A DNA stretch of 7,410 nucleotides from Fidelibacterota bacterium (GTDB lineage: Bacteria > Fidelibacterota > Marinisomatia > Marinisomatales > UBA1611). Where the stretch lies: NCBI GenBank assembly GCA_012964275.1, contig DTUG01000206.1:1-7410 (forward strand), written 5' to 3'. The notes below the pieces were generated by a model. That model was not told the DNA's origin. It was given only the letters and a program-made list of their open reading frames with translations, and did not search any database. How positions within the stretch are numbered: the first letter of the stretch is position 1; every line of letters begins with the position of its first letter. The translations under genes and the position numbers were made by a program. This document shows positions 1 through 7,410 of the stretch, piece by piece.

Positions 1-418
1 TAATGGAATGAGATGTTGTAGATTTGTTGGTTATAGTCGTGACTGATGTTTTGTCACCACTCTCTGATTGGGAGTATAGAAGATTGTAATGTTTAAAGTC
101 ACCATCAGGTGATTCCTCCCATATGATTAGCATTTCGGAGATATCGTATGTCACCGAACTAACATTGACACCAATGGGTTTTGGGTCCAAGGACGTAGCA
201 TAGATCTCACTCTGAGAGAAGTATTCAAATGTATCTAACACCATAATATAGAAATAGTTTAACACTAAGGGATCCACTCCAGGCATGAAAAAGTTAGTAC
301 CGGTTCTGGTGTTTGTAGAGTAAATGTTTTGGGAATTATCCATCGTTTCCAGCAAGGAATGAAAAAGTTCATATTTAGAAAAATCTGGAGCCTGTGACTC
401 TTCCCATACTATTTCAAA
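1..418 (-). repeat. Tandem fibronectin-III-like modules (one complete, one cut by the edge)
   Basis: Two units of the lipoprotein align: FEIVWEESQAPDFSKYELFHS-type opening (from 418) and MLIMWEESPDGDFKHYNLLYS-type opening (from 133). They share WEES, DF and a Y-x-L strand. The spacing of 285 bases (95 residues) matches the normal size of a fibronectin type III fold. The units are diverged at DNA level, so this is an old domain duplication and not a recent repeat. More units may follow left of the window. Confidence 0.7.
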
Positions 419-856
419 ACCACCATTATTGAAAATTGTTGAAATAATTTCTATTGTATCAGGAACAGACAAAGTGTTGTCAATCGTATAGTCTAATGGA
501 GGACTTTCAGTGCAATTATCATTACAATCGCATATGCTAACGGATATCTTTACGGGTCCATCTGGGAGATCGTTTGTATTTAAGCTTATCTCTATTGGCC
601 CATCGTTAATTTTGCCTAATATTTCACTCAGTGGAACATCTATTTTAAAATCATTAACAATAATTTCAACGCCACATATACCATCAGGATCACTTGCATC
701 GATACCGAGGGTTACAATTTCATTACAAGTCGCCCCATCCTGGGGAAAAGTAATTACTCAGTAACCAGGCTGGTCTTCAACGCGCCACTTGCAAGAATGT
801 ACAAGAGCGAGACTAAGAATTAATAGACTAAGTTTTATTGTTCTATTTTTAAACAT
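1..856 (-). CDS. Surface lipoprotein with Ig-like and fibronectin-III-like domains; C-terminus beyond window, interrupted by in-frame TGA
   Basis: The reading frame starts at ATG 856-854 and, apart from one TGA (758-760), is open to the window edge (285 codons). Residues 1-22 form a lipoprotein signal peptide: basic FKNRTIK, a hydrophobic leucine-rich stretch, then LVHSC with Cys22 as the likely lipidated residue. The -2 His is unusual. After the TGA comes an Ig-like domain (about 757-450) with a 'FPQDGAT...ASDPDGI' pattern and several cysteines, including SICDCNDNC. Two fibronectin-III-like modules follow, starting at 418 and 133, exactly 95 codons apart. Such proteins are usually exported and anchored or displayed on the envelope; the ligand is unknown. 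The start lies 8 bases after the stop of the upstream outer-membrane gene, so the two are probably co-transcribed. I see no Shine-Dalgarno sequence. The frame beyond the TGA keeps good domain sense, so this is one gene with a nonsense codon or a sequencing error. No acceptable restart codon lies close after the TGA. Confidence 0.75.
758..760 (-). other. In-frame TGA stop interrupting the lipoprotein frame
   Basis: Read from ATG 856, codon 33 is TGA (sequence ...QPGY-stop-VITFPQDG...). The same frame continues without another stop for 252 codons with recognisable domains. A single G-to-A change from TGG (Trp) would explain it. Recoding of TGA is unlikely: gdhA and the 994-residue gene contain no in-frame TGA, and the six gdhA tryptophans I checked are all TGG. 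Confidence 0.85.
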
Positions 857-864
857 AATATCAT

Positions 865-2265
865 TTAGTTAAACATTTTATTTATCTGAAAACCAAGCCT
901 TAACTTTTCATCATAATTGTTTATTCCGATATCATCAGCAATAGCTGTTCCATGCAGATGGTATAGGTTCGTGATCGATAAATCAAGGCCTACTGAATTT
1001 ATATAATATTGAAGTCCAACCTTAATTGAAGATTTACTCCCTTCAGAAATATCTAAGTCGGTGATTTGTTGAATCATACTAGTATATAATTGGACATTTT
1101 CTCTAAAGAACCAATCTAAACCAGTTTCAATGAACCATATATCCCAAGGGTATCCTTTTGGTTCTAACTTTGTATCAACGATGTTTTTATGAACGTATGT
1201 TGGGCAAAGTTTAAAAAGAACATTTGATTTTGATTTATATTCAATAATTAATTGGTGTAAAAAATTAAGTTTATCGTGTTCGTCAATTATTACGGTTTTA
1301 TCCAGGTGTTTGCTTATTACTGAATTGTAAACCAAATTAATTGGATATCCAAATTTATCAATTAGTCTATTTAAATAATTTGTTCTAGCAAAAAAATCAA
1401 AAGTGTTTAAATAATTGCTGTTTGATATTCCTATGGATATATCATCTCTTAAACCATATCCTAATGTGACTTTTGATTGAGATTTGATAGATGATCCTAG
1501 CCTACCTTCTAATCGAACTGCAATTGCATTTTCTGGAAGTAACAGTCTGGATTTGGTATTAATTTTTGAAACAGGTTTTTCAATATTTGGCTTTTTTCTT
1601 AATCCTTTTAGTTTGATTATTGCGGATAGACTTATAGTGCTGTTTTTAAAATTCAAGTTATTACTTAAGGTATCTCTTACATTTGTCATACCCATATAAT
1701 AAGATGATCTTAATCCGAATCTATGATTCAGCATATAATCGGCACCAAATTGTAATCCAGCATCTAAACCAAATCCTTTAGGCTTCATATCAATCTCATC
1801 AGATTGACTGCTGTTAAATTCTGTAAAACTTAGTTTTGCAACTGATGTACCACCAAGTGAGCTGCCTACTTGCATACCTCCAAATACTTCAATTTGTTCA
1901 TTAATTGAAATTGGGTAAAATATATGTGCAGCTGCATAATTATACACTTCATAGCCACTGATTTCAATTTCATAATCAATACCACCAATGTTTATGGTCG
2001 TAGCTTCTTTAAGTTTCGAACCCCTTTGAAGAAAGCCAGCTCCTACAATTAATCGAGGGAAACGATATTCAAGACCGATATTAGAACCGTTTCGTGCACT
2101 AATATCAATTTGGTCACCTATCTTATTATCATTGTATTTGATAGTAGACATATTATATCCACTAAATATTGTTAAACCTTTCTGAGAATGAATGTTAGAA
2201 AAAACTAAAATATTGAGTAGTAATATTTTTAGGATATAGATAAAGTTTTTTCCAGAGTTGAGCAT
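865..2265 (-). CDS. Outer-membrane beta-barrel protein with DUF5777-like C-terminal half
   Basis: A 466-residue secreted protein. Residues 1-27 are a signal peptide (NSGKNF, then the hydrophobic IYILKILLLNILVF) with likely cleavage before Gln28, as is common in Bacteroidota-type exported proteins. Residues 28-220 show alternating short beta strands with GLEYRF, VGAGFLQRGSKL and FGLDAGLQFGADY, resembling the small outer-membrane beta-barrel family. After a Lys/Pro-rich linker (221-245), residues 246-466 resemble DUF5777: RLEGRLG, LGYGLRDDISIGIS, then KLNFLHQLIIEYK and LCPTYVHKNIV. The domain assignment is from memory of these families. Start choice: ATG 2263-2265 directly precedes the signal peptide. 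The frame stays open upstream to 2436 but there it translates the antisense-free tRNA gene (GGVAQRLEQ...), a known artefact. The gene begins 23 bases after the tRNA and ends 8 bases before the lipoprotein gene. No Shine-Dalgarno sequence is visible. Function unknown; an envelope-structural or binding role is inferred. Confidence 0.8.
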   Translation of the reverse strand: MLNSGKNFIYILKILLLNILVFSNIHSQKGLTIFSGYNMSTIKYNDNKIGDQIDISARNGSNIGLEYRFPRLIVGAGFLQRGSKLKEATTINIGGIDYEIEISGYEVYNYAAAHIFYPISINEQIEVFGGMQVGSSLGGTSVAKLSFTEFNSSQSDEIDMKPKGFGLDAGLQFGADYMLNHRFGLRSSYYMGMTNVRDTLSNNLNFKNSTISLSAIIKLKGLRKKPNIEKPVSKINTKSRLLLPENAIAVRLEGRLGSSIKSQSKVTLGYGLRDDISIGISNSNYLNTFDFFARTNYLNRLIDKFGYPINLVYNSVISKHLDKTVIIDEHDKLNFLHQLIIEYKSKSNVLFKLCPTYVHKNIVDTKLEPKGYPWDIWFIETGLDWFFRENVQLYTSMIQQITDLDISEGSKSSIKVGLQYYINSVGLDLSITNLYHLHGTAIADDIGINNYDEKLRLGFQINKMFN

Positions 2266-2288
2266 GTAAATTATTATTTTACTTAATG

Positions 2289-2361
2289 TAGCGGAGGGCG
2301 GACTTGAACCGCCGACACATGGCTTATGAAGCCACTGCTCTAACCTCTGAGCTACTCCGCC
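2289..2361 (-). tRNA. tRNA-Met (anticodon CAU), elongator type
   Basis: The reverse complement folds into a full 73-base cloverleaf. The acceptor stem GGCGGAG pairs with CUCCGCU (first pair G-U) and the discriminator is A. The D arm is GCUC/GAGC with GG in the loop. The anticodon stem GUGGC/GCCAU has loop UUCAUAA, with CAU at 2326-2328. The T arm is GGCGG/CCGCC with loop UUCAAGU, and the variable loop has five bases. CCA is not encoded (the next bases are CATTA). The first pair and the anticodon stem lack initiator features (no C1-A72 mismatch, no GGG/CCC). A lysidine-modified tRNA-Ile(CAU) cannot be excluded by eye. Confidence 0.95.
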
Positions 2362-2438
2362 AAGATTATTATTCTGAAATACTGACTGGAAAATTAGATA
2401 GTGAGCACAAAGAATACCAACGGGAATCGATGTCAAAA

Positions 2439-3847
<1,409 letters not shown>

Positions 3848-3898
3848 AAATATTTTACATCAGCGAACCATAGTATATTTAATTAATTTGATTGATTA
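3848..3898. other. Convergent intergenic spacer without a visible terminator
   Basis: These 51 AT-rich bases separate the converging stop codons of gdhA and the receiver/ATP-grasp gene. They contain a TTAATTAA palindrome but no GC-rich hairpin followed by a T-run on either strand. Transcript ends may rely on another mechanism, or overlap into the opposing gene. Confidence 0.5.
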
Positions 3899-6883
3899 TT
3901 AAATCCCTGTAGACTGTCCTTCATCCATTCCAATTATCACTTGAGATGTGGGTTTTGCTATCCTGCCATAACCGGACAAACCATCGATGGTGATCTTGAA
4001 GGGATTTTTAAATTGGTACCAGTCCACATAATGTCCTTTTTTCTTTATATTTTGATCTATTAGCCAGGAATCATCAATAAAATCAGCATTATTTTTATGG
4101 TCAATGGTAAAATATCCTATGTGAAGGCTGGTCAGGTTTTGAAAGAAGTGGCTGCCGAAAGAAGGATCAACGGGTAATTCTTCATGACCAATTTCAATAA
4201 TGATTTGTGCATTGGTTATCTGTTTCCAGGCAACTGGTATACCTAGCCAGGGGTCGGCTGATCCCCAACGACCCGGTCCAGCGATAATATAAGAAGTATC
4301 GGATTCAAACTGTTTGTTCAGTGATTCTATTTCATGAGAAATATCATAGGATTTTGATGGATCAAATGTATCAGGTCGTATATAAATAAGATTATAAATA
4401 TCTTCGATGATCCCATTCCCGAGGGTTATTTGGCTTTGGCAGAATATTTCTGTTTTATTGAGATCTGTTAATTGGATGGATTTAACTCCGGTCAGAACCA
4501 TAGGTTTGATCTGTAGCAGATAGAATTCAGGTTTTTTATTTCGATCAGGATATATATTCACTGCAAATTCTAATTCAATAGGGCATCCTAAGGCGGCTTT
4601 TCCCAAGGATAACAATTCGTTAAGAACCTTAGTTAGTGGAATAATATTCCAGTTCAGTATTGGCGCAAATGTCACCACGCGTGTCCCCGGACCGGACAAA
4701 GAATCACGTAGAACATCATCTTCGGCCGAAATGACGCTACCCAGCCATTTTAATACACCATCCTCTTCGGCACAGGACAGTGGAAATAATTCCAGGTCTT
4801 CATTCGGGTCAAGTGCTGATCCATTCAGGGGTAAACCATAATAATGAGACTGTGAATTTTGGAGGGTTGATTTTACTGAGTAGAACTGAGGCAGCAATGA
4901 TGGGTATTTTGGTGATATTCGAAGACATTTACTACCATCTACAATAGTCCGTCCGAATCCCAAAGCAAGATAGGCAACACCCTCATCACGTTTCATATAG
5001 GATACAGGGTAATAGTTTATGCTTTTTAACACGCCGCTGAAAGTCGGATAAAACCGATTATTCGGATACTCTTGACCAACTATTTCCATAATCATGACTG
5101 CCATTTTTTCTTCTTCAGTCCTGTGTACAGTATTTTCCAGGTGAGATTTAACATCAATATGGAATATTGAGGCAAAGACAAGTTTTATGGTTTTTCTGAG
5201 ATCTTTCATTCGGGCTTGTATCTCTGGCTTATTATTTGGAAGCATGAAGGTGGAATATGCGCCTGCCAGGGGTTGGTATTGTGAATCTTCCAATAAACTG
5301 GATGAACGTACTGCCAATGGAAAGGTAGCATTCTGAAGAAATGATTCAAGTTTTAAGATCAGATCCAAAGACAATCGGCTATCTAAAAAAAGTTGATTCA
5401 GCTTTTGATCATCTTTTGTTTTCAGCGCTTTTTCCCAAAGGTCATTATCTTTCATGAATCGATCAAATTCATCAGTCCCTATAATTGCTGCCTGGGGAAC
5501 ACTTATTTTTATTTCCTGGAATTCATTTTGTATTTCAGATTGTTTTAACATATTTCGCGCGAAAGCCAAACCCCTGGCTTTGCCGCCTAGAGAACCACCG
5601 CAAAGTCGATAAAAACCGGCATCCCCCTTTTTCCCGATCCCTCTAGTATAGTCCAAAATCTGACCAAACTTGCGCCTGTCGTCCGGCAAACGAATTTGCT
5701 TAAGTAGTGCTGCTCTAACATCTTCGCCTGATTCAAACTCATTGACATCCAGAGGTCGCAACCTGGATGCAAGCTCAAATTCGGATCTGGCTGCTAGCCA
5801 ATTAGAAAAATGATTGCTGCGGCCGTGAAACAGGATTGATTCTATTGGTACCTCTTCAATACCGTTTATCAATTCGTCAATGTTGGTAGCTTTATATACT
5901 TCCTGACCGTCTTGTAACCGGAAAATAAAATCGCCAAAACCAAAATTTAAAATAATGAAGTTTCTCAATTCTTGCAGGAGTGTATTGGAGTGTTTATGGA
6001 GAAAATCTGCACCTATAGCTTTTGCCATGGAGCTGTTAGATTCGTCAGTAGATTGAAGCATGACCGGCATCGATGGATGAATCAACCTTACCCATTTGGC
6101 AAATTCTACACCTGATTTTGGATCTTTTATTCCATTACGAGGGAACCTGACATCAGAAATAATGCCTACAATATTATTTCCATATTTTTTCACAAATTTT
6201 TCCGCTGTTTCGTAATGCGGAGTTAGCAAGACTTTCAATCGTCCCCTCAAATGGAGTAAACGGTGGGTATTATTCAGGCTTTTATTCATCAAATTTTTTG
6301 TAAGGTACATTATTTCTCGGTATATGAGAGGTAAAAGAACAGAATACATTCGAGGCGAGTCCTCAATGACAATAATCGCGCGCACATCACCTTTTATGAT
6401 ATCCTTGTGAACATTTTTTCTATCCTCAACGTATTTAATGATAGCTGGAAATACGGAAGCATCCCCTGACCATATGAAAACACGGTCAATCGAAATTGGT
6501 GTTATTTTGTCTGACAATTGTTTTAATTCTGTTTCATCGAATGCGAGTAGAATGACTGGTTTTTTAGGATACAGTTCCTTAATGGCTTTGCCGAGGGAGA
6601 TGGGATCACGGTCTTCAATTCGGAGCATAACAATGACTAGATCAAATTTCCTTTGTTTCAGAGCTTTCATCGCGTCAGCGGCAGTTGAAGCGCGGGTCAT
6701 ACGTGGTGCATAACTAAAATTCATTCCCAAATATTCTGTCATGATCTGTTCTGTAAGCCGTCCGTCTTCTTCCAGAATAAATGCATCATAAGGGCTGGCA
6801 ACTAACAGAATTTCATGCACCCGATGGGACATTAATTCAAGAAAATCATACTTACTCTTTTCATTAAAAGATAATTCTGACAT
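3899..6883 (-). CDS. Dual receiver-domain protein with PEP-synthase/PPDK-type ATP-grasp domain, no swivelling-His or PEP barrel
   Basis: A 994-residue soluble protein, often labelled pyruvate phosphate dikinase or PEP synthase in FCB bacteria. Residues 24-155 form a receiver-like fold that has lost its acidic residues (LLVASPYDAF; Met86 where the phosphorylated Asp should be). Residues 167-310 form a second receiver with its key residues: Glu174/Asp175, Asp244 (IISDVRFP), Ser278/Thr279 and Lys297. Residues 425-800 match the nucleotide-binding domain of PEP synthase: GGSLGGKARGLA (429-440), FPLAVRSSSLLEDS with Arg526 (521-534), GPGTRVV (731-737), IELEFAV (769-775) and LLQIKPM (789-795). The His domain motif (TSHAA type) and the C-terminal PEP-binding barrel are absent. 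Instead, 800-994 is a distinct region with AGPGRWGSADPWLG (868-881) and DPSFGSHFFQNLTS (906-919). True PEP synthase activity is therefore doubtful; a regulated ATP-using phosphotransferase is inferred. The start ATG has no Shine-Dalgarno sequence; Met19 is an alternative. The stop is TAA. Confidence 0.85.
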   Translation of the reverse strand: MSELSFNEKSKYDFLELMSHRVHEILLVASPYDAFILEEDGRLTEQIMTEYLGMNFSYAPRMTRASTAADAMKALKQRKFDLVIVMLRIEDRDPISLGKAIKELYPKKPVILLAFDETELKQLSDKITPISIDRVFIWSGDASVFPAIIKYVEDRKNVHKDIIKGDVRAIIVIEDSPRMYSVLLPLIYREIMYLTKNLMNKSLNNTHRLLHLRGRLKVLLTPHYETAEKFVKKYGNNIVGIISDVRFPRNGIKDPKSGVEFAKWVRLIHPSMPVMLQSTDESNSSMAKAIGADFLHKHSNTLLQELRNFIILNFGFGDFIFRLQDGQEVYKATNIDELINGIEEVPIESILFHGRSNHFSNWLAARSEFELASRLRPLDVNEFESGEDVRAALLKQIRLPDDRRKFGQILDYTRGIGKKGDAGFYRLCGGSLGGKARGLAFARNMLKQSEIQNEFQEIKISVPQAAIIGTDEFDRFMKDNDLWEKALKTKDDQKLNQLFLDSRLSLDLILKLESFLQNATFPLAVRSSSLLEDSQYQPLAGAYSTFMLPNNKPEIQARMKDLRKTIKLVFASIFHIDVKSHLENTVHRTEEEKMAVMIMEIVGQEYPNNRFYPTFSGVLKSINYYPVSYMKRDEGVAYLALGFGRTIVDGSKCLRISPKYPSLLPQFYSVKSTLQNSQSHYYGLPLNGSALDPNEDLELFPLSCAEEDGVLKWLGSVISAEDDVLRDSLSGPGTRVVTFAPILNWNIIPLTKVLNELLSLGKAALGCPIELEFAVNIYPDRNKKPEFYLLQIKPMVLTGVKSIQLTDLNKTEIFCQSQITLGNGIIEDIYNLIYIRPDTFDPSKSYDISHEIESLNKQFESDTSYIIAGPGRWGSADPWLGIPVAWKQITNAQIIIEIGHEELPVDPSFGSHFFQNLTSLHIGYFTIDHKNNADFIDDSWLIDQNIKKKGHYVDWYQFKNPFKITIDGLSGYGRIAKPTSQVIIGMDEGQSTGI

Positions 6884-6890
6884 GTCAAAA

Positions 6891-6896
6891 GTTATA
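6891..6896 (-). promoter_or_regulatory. Possible -10 element giving a leaderless start for the receiver/ATP-grasp gene
   Basis: TATAAC on the minus strand ends seven bases before ATG 6883, which would place transcription start at or next to the start codon. This would fit the lack of a Shine-Dalgarno sequence. No convincing -35 hexamer lies 16-18 bases upstream, so the call is weak. Confidence 0.2.
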
Positions 6897-6928
6897 CAGT
6901 AAATAAAACATTATGGAATAACCAACGC

Positions 6929-6949
6929 ATGGATGTTGTATTGATCCAT
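6929..6949. repeat. 21-bp inverted repeat between divergent genes
   Basis: ATGGAT (6929-6934) and ATCCAT (6944-6949) are perfect inverted arms around nine unrelated bases. The dyad sits between the divergent ATP-grasp and ComF genes, where a dimeric regulator could bind. With arms of six bases, a chance occurrence is possible. It overlaps the farthest-upstream possible ATG of the ComF frame, which is one reason to prefer the start at 6977. Confidence 0.3.
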
Positions 6950-6976
6950 ATGAACCATTTAATTTCAATCTTGGTG

Positions 6977-7410
6977 ATGAAGGACGATTCAAATGCAGTG
7001 TCTGTTTTAGAGATTGTCGGAAATCTGGTCTTTGATATCTTTTATCCGAATAAATGTTTGGTGTGTAACCAGTTAATTGTACGTGCCCGAACTTCCATCT
7101 GTGTATCTTGTTTATCCAAATGGACAGAGCTTCAAAAGGATGATTTGACAGGCGATTTGGCTGTTCAAAATTCAATAGATTCTGCGTACGTTGGTTGGGA
7201 GTATGGACCAGAACTTCGAACAGTGATCCATTTCTTAAAATACGAAGATAGAGCCAGACTGGGCAAGGAGCTCGGTTTGCAATTAGCAAATAAGATTCTC
7301 ATCCATCAATTTTTAAATGTGCGGATGGTATCATTCCTGTTCCTCTGCACAAGGTTAAACTAAGAGAACGAGGGTATAATCAAGCTTTTTGGATTGCTCG
7401 TGGACTTTCT
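6977..7410 (+). CDS. comF: ComF-family (phosphoribosyltransferase-like) protein, frameshifted and cut by the right edge
   Basis: The N-terminal part matches ComFC/GntX-type proteins: hydrophobic VLEIVGNLVFDIFYP, then a four-cysteine zinc-binding element CLVC...CVSC (Cys27, 30, 42 and 45 from ATG 6977), and the hallmark LKYEDRARLGKELG. In that frame translation ends at TAA 7361-7363 after nonsense residues. The family's next motifs are in the overlapping frame beginning at 7321: DGIIPVPLH (7324-7350) then RERGYNQA (to 7389). So one base is missing or slipped between about 7307 and 7321. The PRPP-binding motif lies outside the window. ComFC takes part in DNA uptake in competent bacteria, acting in the cytoplasm with the ComFA helicase; many non-competent species also carry it. 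The start is uncertain: ATGs at 6929 and 6950 are in frame, but family length favours 6977. No clear ribosome site is seen. Confidence 0.8.
7307..7321 (+). other. Frameshift site in the ComF gene (missing base, probably in a T-run)
   Basis: Sensible ComF sequence passes from the frame of 6977 to the frame of 7321 here. Adding one T to the five-T run at 7310-7314 gives a continuous reading QFFKCADGIIPVPLH. The sequence A.TTT.TTA (7309-7315) resembles a -1 slippery heptamer, but its first base does not match the canonical pattern, and ComF is not known for recoding. Mutation or homopolymer error is likelier. Confidence 0.75.

Noticed and set aside
758..760. TGA read as tryptophan (alternative genetic code)
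   Set aside because: The long gdhA and receiver/ATP-grasp frames contain no in-frame TGA, and gdhA tryptophans are TGG, so the code appears standard.
510..764. Plus-strand frame of 84 codons within the lipoprotein region
   Set aside because: It is antisense to a frame with Ig-like domain features and has no recognisable content.
1484..1699. Plus-strand hydrophobic frame of 71 codons that resembles a membrane peptide
   Set aside because: It is the complement of beta-strand coding sequence in the outer-membrane gene; the hydrophobicity is a by-product of AT-rich antisense codons.
3848..3898. TTAATTAA palindrome as a bidirectional terminator
   Set aside because: It is pure A/T with no GC stem or adjacent stable hairpin, so it is not a credible intrinsic terminator.
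6885..7289. Minus-strand frame of 134 codons opposite ComF
   Set aside because: It lies antisense to clear ComF family motifs and shows no domain, signal or ribosome site of its own.

Overview
The window looks like chromosomal DNA from a free-living bacterium of the FCB group (Bacteroidota or the related Marinimicrobia/SAR406 lineage). This is inferred from gene content and not from a marker gene. The pointers are a signal peptide ending in ...HSQ followed by outer-membrane beta-barrel domains of a Bacteroidota type, a lipoprotein built from Ig-like and fibronectin-III-like modules, and a roughly 990-residue response-regulator/PEP-synthase-like protein of a kind seen in that group. Base composition is AT-rich. 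Only one gene, gdhA, has a clear Shine-Dalgarno sequence. TAA ends all three genes whose stop can be read.

Layout. Positions 1-2361 form a leftward (minus-strand) cluster, in transcription order: an elongator-type tRNA-Met(CAU), an outer-membrane beta-barrel protein with a DUF5777-like second half, and a lipoprotein that runs off the left edge. The spacers are only 23 and 8 bases. The lipoprotein frame is interrupted by an in-frame TGA just after its signal peptide. Positions 2362-2509 are a divergent control region. Positions 2510-3847 (plus) encode a complete NADP-type glutamate dehydrogenase, gdhA. It converges across 51 bases on a large minus-strand gene (3899-6883). That gene encodes a protein with two receiver domains followed by a PEP-synthase/PPDK-type ATP-grasp domain, but without the swivelling-histidine and PEP-binding barrel domains of true PEP synthase. 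Divergent from it, from about 6977 (plus), is a ComF-family gene cut by the right edge and broken by a one-base frameshift near 7310-7321.

Functional reading. The left cluster is cell-envelope material of unknown specific role. gdhA assimilates ammonia into glutamate. The receiver/ATP-grasp protein is the most unusual item: an apparently regulated phosphotransfer or nucleotide-using enzyme whose substrate cannot be named from sequence. No mobile element, CRISPR array, rRNA or obvious defence system is visible. The two broken frames (TGA at 758-760, frameshift near 7310) may be real mutations or sequencing/assembly errors, and they need read-level checking.
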